From Cryptomeria japonica (Eukaryota; Streptophyta; Pinopsida; Cupressales; Cupressaceae), in contig NC_081411.1 in NCBI RefSeq assembly GCF_030272615.1, forward strand, positions 43,517,017 to 43,581,016: a stretch of 64,000 bases of DNA, written 5' to 3'. Shown here in pieces: positions 57,136 to 64,000 of this stretch; the first letter of the stretch is position 1, and every line of letters begins with the position of its first letter. A program made the position numbers and the translations under genes. The notes under the pieces were generated by a model. That model was not told the DNA's origin. It saw only the letters and a program-made list of their open reading frames with translations, and searched no databases.

Positions 57136-59158
57136 GTGGAATCGTCTTTGTATTCACTTCCAGTGAGAATTGTCCATAGAGGTTCAAAATTTCTATTAAT
57201 TTTTTTCTTATGGAACTGTCTACATGCACTCCTCTCAAATGTTCTTCAAACTGTGTGGAATGAATAAATCGTGAATTTAGTTCTTTTTGGTGAATGCGAG
57301 TGGTTTGGTTTGTGGGGATTCATTTATTAAAAAGAGAATGAATGTTATTTATTTATTATTGTTAGTTTTATAAAATTAAAATCTATATTGAATTTTATTT
57401 TTTATATTTAATGATAAAAATATTTATTTTGTGGTAATTTATATAGTTTTATTTTGTATTTCACAATTCTAACAATATTTCAATTATTTAGAATTTTTTG
57501 ACATCTTAATTATTTATTCATTTTTTAATTAGTGATCATATTAATTGTGCAATGGACACATTGATAGGTATATACATTGACCATATCATATAAATAAATA
57601 TCAAAATTGAACAAAATACATATTTCATTAAAATTTCATAATATAAAGCAACCTATAAAGTGTAGCTAGGAAACACTTGAAACCCGTAGGTGTTTAAAAT
57701 TTCTAGTAGTAAAAGGTTTTGATTGTGTTTAGATGATCTTCCCCCTCTTCCTAAGGGATATTTGCAAATTATATTGGATGTGGGAATATAATTGATAATT
57801 GAAAGGTACAAAGATGTGTAGAGCTATGAAGTCTATCTTAGTCTCAACTTCATGTTGTTTGTAAATCCAAATTACTTTTCAAGTTCGATTAAGTCCTTGT
57901 TTTCTTGCAAGATTTAAAAATATAATAATATTTGTGTGATTGGTGGACTTAAAAGAGTCACTTAATCATACATTGCTCATTTTGTCACATTTGAGGAATT
58001 CAAAGTTTTAGGCCTAAGGATCCCTTTCAAAACTAAGATTGTAAGTGTCATATTAATAAAAAGGGGTTATTGCTCCCACTGCTAGAAACATCACCGAAAA
58101 TATAGGGGCTATTAAGGACTTGATAAAAAAAAATCCATTCAAATCAAATGATTATTACAAGTTATTTTGTACCGCAAAGAAAAACATTATTTATTTCAAT
58201 ATAGATATATCAAACAATAAATTTAGTAAACAAAAGGTTTGATAATTTTTATTCTTTGGTGAATGTGAGTGGTTTTGTTTGAAATGAGTTCTAAGAGAAT
58301 AATTGTTATCTATTTATTATTTTTAATTTCTATAAAATTATTATTTATCATTTTTAGAAATGAATTTTATTTTTCATATTTAGTGAAAAAAGATTATCTA
58401 TTTTGTGGTTATGCATATAGTTCTATTTTGAAGTTTGCATGCTTATCAACTTTTAACTAACTCTTAAGTTTGTATTTATTTTTAAGTCTTAACGAGCATT
58501 CACACTTATTGTGCAATGAACATGCCAATAGATAACCATAATAAGAACATTAAATAAATAGATATGAAAATTGAACAAAACATCAAATTTGTTAAAATTT
58601 GATAATAAAAAGTAAGCTATAAATTCTAGTTAGGAAGCACTTGGAGTGTATAATTATTATTTTTTAAAAATAGTAGTAAGGTGTTTTGACTATTTTTAGA
58701 TGACTCTTTTGTTGCACATATATGTCTTTATTGTCATTGATTTCAAATTTGATTGGTGGTCTAGATGTTCGCTCGAAAGTGATCTGGCTTGTTGGTGGTC
58801 CGGGTGATTGGTTTGGAAGTGATCTGATTGGGTGAACATGTAAGAACTTACTAAGATATACAATTGAAGTTGTTATTGACTTCAGAGTTTTGGCTAGTTA
58901 ATTTTGATGTATAGTTGATATAGATATTATGCATAGATGTATGAATGACTATAGTATTATATACAATATGCTGATAAATATCTATGATGATGAATGAGGC
59001 GTTCTGTCTTTTTCCAGAATAAGGAAGGTGTATGTCAGATAAGTGTATGTCAGAATGGCACAGAAGGTTCTATGTTTGGAATGTAGCAAATGACTATAGA
59101 GTTGATACATATATGTAATGCACTTACAAGATATTTTTGTCTGTAAATTTTAATCACT
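57136..59158. other. Downstream region with a diverged direct duplication
   Basis: 57280-57720 and 58245-58690 align along their length (GGTGAATG-GAGTGGTTT, GTTATCTATTTATTATT, ATTGTGCAATG, GTAGTAAGGTTTTGA). This is a direct duplication about 965 bp apart and strongly diverged. No gene is seen in either copy. Confidence 0.55.
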
Positions 59159-59566
59159 ATCAATTTATGCAAAGGATCAATTTGAGATCAAAAATCATCT
59201 AAAAGATGCAAAGGATCAAATTGATAGAGTTTCAAAACTTAGAGCTGGTAGTGAAGTGCTTGATGCAATGCTTAGTTCTCAAAAGTGGAATAAAGACAAG
59301 GGTGGAATTGGCCTTCAAAAGGGTTAATGCTCTAAGGCTTCTAGCAAAAGAGACAAAGGAGAGGAAATGGTCAAGGATGAATTGAAGGGCCCTAGTATAG
59401 ACCAGAATGATTTCAGTCCAATCTAGAATTTGAAGAACTTTAGGAGACCTTCTCCTACCCTATCTAGGTTTTCCTCATCATTTTAATGGTAACTATTTTT
59501 CATGCAATAAATTTGAACATAGAGCTAGTAAATACAAAAGTCAGTTCAAAAATTAAACATCGAATG
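59159..59566 (+). pseudogene. Copia-type gag fragment
   Basis: LDAMLSSQKWNKDKGGIGLQ resembles the segment before the zinc knuckles of copia-type gag proteins, and the copy at 61860-61920 has the same pattern (LLKRQRQNGDSSGLGF). A degenerate CNKFEHRASKY knuckle follows near 59500. Several stops. The fragment is cut at 59567 by an LTR. Confidence 0.55.
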
Positions 59567-60463
59567 TGTAGACAATTAAAATTAGTTAAATTAATATTTA
59601 ATTGATTTTATCCCTCTATCATATAATTAATTTATAAATTGATTATATAAATCCCCATTCTTCTAAAATCAATTCAATTCCCAATCTTAGCCAATAACTT
59701 CAATATTCTTCTCTAATCATAATTAGTTAATTAATCCCAATTAATTAACTAATCCCCTGATTCTTACAAATCACCCCCCTTAATCCCATCATTTGGCCTA
59801 ATTAATCCTAGTTTAATCATGATTAGCATTTTTCTCCAATTTTGTATTCCTCCACTCATTCTCTCTCCTCGTGTCCCATCCTCCTAACTTGTCCACATGC
59901 ACTCTAATCATTCATTAGCCCACCTAACCACTCCCCTTAATCATTTATACATCCCTAATCACCTTGATTAGGGATGGACAACTCTTTGCTATAAATGGCT
60001 TTCCCATCCCATCCTTTAAACCTTAAATGCCACCAACTTTGGCTCTTCCAAGGATGTCAAATTCTTGCATAACCCCATGCTCCCTCTTCCCAAGGAATTT
60101 TAAATTCCTTATCCCCTTATTCCTCCCACACATCCTCTTATTTGGGAATTTTTAATTCTTCTTGTCCCCTCCCAAGGAATTTTAGATTCATTTTCTCTCT
60201 TCCCAAGGTACTTGGGGAACTCTTCCGGATGTACTTGAGAAGTGTGGATACAAGAAATGCCTTTATGTAAAATCTCTTGGATCTCCCCAAAACTCTATCA
60301 AGTCCTCTCCCACTTTCTTTCAATTCTAGCTCTCCATCTCTTTTCAATCCTGGCCATCCATTTTGGGCCCTCCAATCTATAAATTGGAGTTCCCACTCAT
60401 CACAAATAATCCACCTTTTTTGTATTCTTACGCTATCCATTTGAGATAAAAAAATCATCTATT
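59567..60463 (+). repeat. Gypsy-type LTR remnant
   Basis: It begins TGTAGACAATTAAAAT and carries AT-rich palindromes in its first 250 bp, including TTAGTTAATTAAT/AATTAATTAACTAA around a CCC at 59715-59755. TATA-like CTATAAATTGGAG lies near 60375. It resembles the LTRs of elements 1-3 in plan. It is interrupted at 60464 by the next LTR element. Confidence 0.5.
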
Positions 60464-61404
60464 TGTTGGCAATTGACACTCAATTTCATTGGTTTCAATA
60501 TGTTGTCATGGATGGCAACATGGTATCTTGTTCTGACTTCATATTTTGGTTCAGTTGTGTACCGACAGGCACTTCACAAACACGTCACTAGCACCGGCAC
60601 TGGCGGGATGGAAGGATTTCTTTGGTTACTGGCAATGTAGGCCGACATGGTTTAGAATCAGGTTATTGGTATTGGAGGCCGACATCTTTTGGATTTGGCA
60701 TCAACAATTTTTTTTGATATTCATGTATTTATGTTATCTAGCCAACATATATATTGATATTGTAATTATCTTTGTAAGCCGATATAAGGCATGATAAATT
60801 ATATAGGGTATATAGGTCAATTGGATTAGATCATTTTGATATATGTAGATGATGATAAGGATGCGAATATGGATAGATAGCATATGCAAAATATATGAGA
60901 GAGATTATGTATGAGAGGAAATTTTTGTAAACGGTTATTCTGGTAAAGGGTTTAGGGTTTCAGACCAGAATAGACACTGCTTAACTGGAACTGTATTTAG
61001 GCATAGAAGATGTTATCTTAGTAGTTCATTCATTTCTCTGGATTGTAGTCTGGATTTATATGTAGTCAATGAGGCTCCTTTTGTGATTGAGTAGTGTGCT
61101 CTAGGTTGTAAACCTTCTTGCAAGTGCAAGCCCCTATATTTTGTAATATCTCTTCATATGGCCAGTGGATTGCTATTGTGGGTCATAAATCCCACTATGG
61201 TTTTTCCCCTTTGAGATTTTCCACGTATAATTCTATGTGTTATGGTATTCATTTATTTGATTGGCTTATTGGTTGCTTTACTTCTTTCAATTCTATATGT
61301 ACCGGTATACCAGTTGGTTTATGCATGCTTTAATAAGGTTAAAATTGATCATACCGATAGAACGCGGATTCACCCCCACCTCTCAGTGTTCTTGGATTCC
61401 AACA
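60464..61404 (+). repeat. 5' LTR of element 4 (copia-like)
   Basis: It starts TGTTGGCAATTGACACTC and ends ATTCCAACA, 941 bp, with a perfect 6-bp terminal inverted repeat TGTTGG/CCAACA. It is followed after two bases by a Met-tRNA-type PBS. The left flank CTATT should be repeated after the 3' LTR, outside the window. Confidence 0.8.
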
Positions 61405-61406
61405 AT

Positions 61407-61418
61407 TGGTATCAGAGC
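61407..61418 (+). promoter_or_regulatory. Primer binding site of element 4
   Basis: TGGTATCAGAGC is the standard initiator-Met-tRNA primer binding site of plant LTR elements. It fits the LTR end two bases upstream. Confidence 0.9.
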
Positions 61419-61433
61419 ATTGTGCCTCGGAGG

Positions 61434-62480
61434 AAGTTTAACAGCTTGAGGAAGATCCCGAATCAGGAATCCATGGATATGGGTTTGAAAAAGAAACTTG
61501 AGATGACACTTGAAGATTATGATGTTGAAAGGATGAAGAACTTAAAATTACAAAATAAATTGACTAGTGTCAGAAGCTGAGTCAGGAGAACATGGTCATG
61601 AGAAATGAAATGCAAGCTATAACTATGAGAATGTCTAAAGAGATTAAAGACCAGAAGAAAAAGGAATAAAATCTTGTTGTATCTTTGAAAAAAAAATTGA
61701 AGAATGTGGTAGGTTGGTTCATGAGAATGATATGTTGAGAACTGATTAGTACAATCTCAGAGTAATGAACAAGAGCTTGAGAGACAAATGATAATTCTGA
61801 GAGATGATCTAACTATTGCAAGTGAGTATAGAGAAAAATTCAAGATTAGTTCAACACAACTAGATGATTTATTAAAGAGACAAAGGCAGAATGGAGATTC
61901 CAGTGGACTTGGATTTGAAGAAGGACATAGTTCTGGTACTACTAATGAAGACCAAAACCATAAGGCACCGGTAAGGCAGTTCAATGCTTATGAATTTAAT
62001 GGTAGATGTTTTGTTTGGAATAAATTTGGTCACATGGCTAGGCAATGTAGAAACAGAGCAAATTAGAACAATAATTCTGCTCTCGATTAATGTTCTAAAT
62101 GCAATAAGAATGGTCATAAATCAAAAGATTGTAGAATGAATGTAAAATGTTATCCATGTGGAAAATTTGGACATATGGCTAATCAGTGCAGGTCAAGAAA
62201 TTATACCAGTTTTAGCAAAGCAATTCAAAAGAACAATGTTACATGTTATGCATGTAATGAGGTTGGACATATTGCTAAATTTTGTAGAAGCAAAAATCTA
62301 CCGATTGGTAATGGAGGATCAAATGAGAAAGGGAAAGAAAAGGTTAATGAAATTCGACAAGATCATACCCAGAAATGGGTCAAGAAGTTAGAAGAACAAT
62401 GTGTAGATGGGAATGCACCGGTTACTTATCCAGCTGAGGAAGTTGCTACTGCGCCAACAGGAAGCTCATCCGGTAACTAA
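61434..62480 (+). pseudogene. gag: Gag-like gene of element 4 with four zinc knuckles
   Basis: A charged coiled-coil-like part (MDMGLKKKLEMTLEDYDVER, then SNEQELERQMIILRDD) is followed by SSGLGFEEG. Four CCHC units follow: CFVWNKFGHMARQC (second Cys lost), CSKCNKNGHKSKDC, CYPCGKFGHMANQC and CYACNEVGHIAKFC. The frame breaks near 61577, 61668, 61750 and 62064-62100. Zinc knuckles bind the element RNA during packaging. The usual N-terminal gag helices are not apparent, so the gag is short. It ends GSSSGN at 62480. Confidence 0.7.
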
Positions 62481-62792
62481 GGCAGATACCTTAGGGGTAG
62501 GCAAAAATTTATGAAGATGTTGCATATGTCCCAGGAAGAGGTAATGGAAAATGTTCCAGACATTGGAGATGTTTGATCGGGATCTAGTATCTTCCACTAG
62601 AAGTCATTGATGGATAAAAGGTTGAATCTACTTCATTTTTTATCACCTTGCATTCAAAGTGATTAAGAGCGATCAGAGCGATTAAGGGCAATTCAGTGCG
62701 ATCAGATATCTTCTTGAGCGATTTCACCAGCGATTGGAAGAAGTCTTTAGGGTTTTTCACTGGCAGTGATTCATATGTGTTTATCTTCAATC

Positions 62793-64000
62793 ATGGAAGT
62801 GGGATCATCATTTGTACCTATCTTTATTGCAAATCTGACTATTGTTGAGGTTAAAGACCATCCCAGACCAAATTTCAAGCAACATCTGCATGTGGCTACC
62901 CTGGATGATTTGGTTGGCACTTTTTCTCATGTCTCAGAAGGAGTTGTATATGTCAAATATGTAAGAGCTTACATTCACTATCACATTGAGGATTTGGGAG
63001 TGACTAATATCAAGAGCATGTACATGAATGAGCTAATGGGAGATTATGGAAATATTAAGCCCTCGAGTACAAGCACATTGAGGATTTAGGGTTTACCGAC
63101 ATTCTGGACTTTCTAGAATTCAAAGATGAAATCGTTAGGTATGTTTTGAGTAGAGTGCATGGAGATTTTATTTGGTTAGATAGACCATATAAGATTACAA
63201 AGGAGGATATCAAGGCAATCACCGGTTTACCATAGGTTGGGCAACATCCGGATAAGAAGGTTTCTAATGATCATGTCAACAAGATTACCGGTGCAACTTC
63301 AAACATGTGATCTATCAGAATCAGTACTATCACCGACACAGACATCAGATTTGGTAGCATGGTCATCAGTTACAAGGTAACTCAATCAAATCAACTAAAT
63401 TCTATTTCTAGCTCCTACATTTTCACAACTTATAAGATGATGAGAGAAAATGAGAAATTGGATCTATGTGGTTGGATGTTAGATGAACTATTGATAAACC
63501 TAGAAAAGATTAAAGGAGAAAAGAAAGGGACTTTCTAGTATGATAACCTAATTGTATGTTGAATTCTATTTTTTATCAATGAGACTCTTGATTTTAGGAA
63601 GAGACAATGGGCATTTGATATCCCAGTAGGGAGGCAACTAAAACAGTCAATTGCTAAATTAGGTAGTCAAAGAGATGACAAATTATGGAGTTATTTTAAG
63701 GAATTCCAGAAGGATGTGAAATCTAGAGAAAGGATTCCTAAGAACATTGTTGAGAAATACTCAACTAACATATGCTTCATGGTAAAGAAAGATGAAACAC
63801 TCATGGAAGCGATCAAACCCTAGAAGATCTGGATTGAGGAGATGGGTTATGAAGTTGATACATAGATTTTAGATGCTTATGCAAAGATGTTGATTGATGC
63901 ACCTATTGATGAAGTTGAGAAACCCTATGGTACTGCTAAGTAGAAGACACAAGAGGTTGAAACTAAGTTCAATTGGAAGAAGAGAGAGAAGAAAGAAGGA
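62793..64000 (+). pseudogene. Unrecognised second reading frame of element 4
   Basis: It starts MEVGSSFVPIFIANLTIVE. A frameshift near 63080 leads into ILDFLEFKDEIVRYVLSRV, IWLDRPYKITKEDIKAITG, FGSMVISYKVTQ and later RIPKNIVEKYSTNICF. It runs off the window still open. TAG/TGA codons interrupt it at 63233, near 63308, 63537, 63560 and others. It stands where protease, integrase and RT would be expected and resembles none of them. YKITKEDIKAITGLP faintly recalls the VTLEDVYKI motif of plant mobile domains. Function unknown. Confidence 0.5.

Noticed and set aside
60138-60458. Minus-strand 106-codon frame in the LTR remnant
   Set aside because: Lies within LTR sequence; no recognisable domain and no start context.

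Overview
This window is nuclear DNA of a large, repeat-rich plant genome, most likely a conifer or other gymnosperm. The grounds are deeply nested and decayed Ty3/gypsy elements of the Tat lineage (two RNase H domains, no chromodomain), a TIR-NBS-LRR gene with a conifer-like N-terminus and C-terminal domain, GT-AG introns, and very few intact reading frames. No rRNA, tRNA, CRISPR or prokaryotic features were seen.

Layout. (1) 1-10254, + strand: the 3' part of Tat retrotransposon 1. It holds linker/G-patch, RT, RNase H and integrase, then a long 3' region, then an antisense plant-mobile-domain (PMD) gene at 9126-6240, a polypurine tract and the 3' LTR. (2) 10255-21240, - strand: Tat retrotransposon 3. 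Its integrase is interrupted by element 1, and its gag-pol, leader, primer binding site and 5' LTR follow to the right. (3) 21241-22907, +: a decayed RNase-H-fold transposase gene that was itself interrupted by element 3. (4) 24632-26397: five copies of a 359-bp tandem repeat. (5) 28785-26862, -: an unrecognised six-exon gene with all introns in phase 0. (6) 29147-29766: AT satellite. (7) about 29.9-46.9 kb, - strand: Tat retrotransposon 2 with its own antisense PMD gene on + (30344-33425), gag-pol, leader, PBS and 5' LTR. (8) 46887-51918: mostly featureless DNA. (9) 51919-57135, +: a five-exon TNL resistance-type gene with two nonsense codons and a frameshift. (10) 57136-59158: a diverged duplication. 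(11) 59159-64000: a copia-like gag fragment, then a gypsy-type LTR remnant, then an LTR element (LTR 60464-61404, Met-tRNA-type PBS) with a zinc-knuckle gag and an unrecognised second reading frame.

The most unusual content is shared by elements 1 and 2. Each carries a PMD gene tail-to-tail with pol, with its own TATA box, a 22-25 codon first exon and a GTAAGT donor. Its roughly 0.8-1.1 kb intron contains, in the same order, an array of short GCGC-type cores at about 18-21 bp spacing and then an array of palindromes with a constant centre and covarying arms. The arrays match in architecture but not in sequence. The same 8-bp core type recurs at 21-bp spacing in the gag-pol leader of element 2. 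In addition, nine copies of a bulged hairpin (outer stem, AAAA bulge, inner stem, short loop) with compensatory changes lie at matching coding positions in all three elements and in the 3' region of element 1.

All retroelement genes look inactive. Their frames are mostly preserved but studded with TAG/TGA codons, many at Gln, Arg or Trp positions, as expected from deamination of methylated cytosine.
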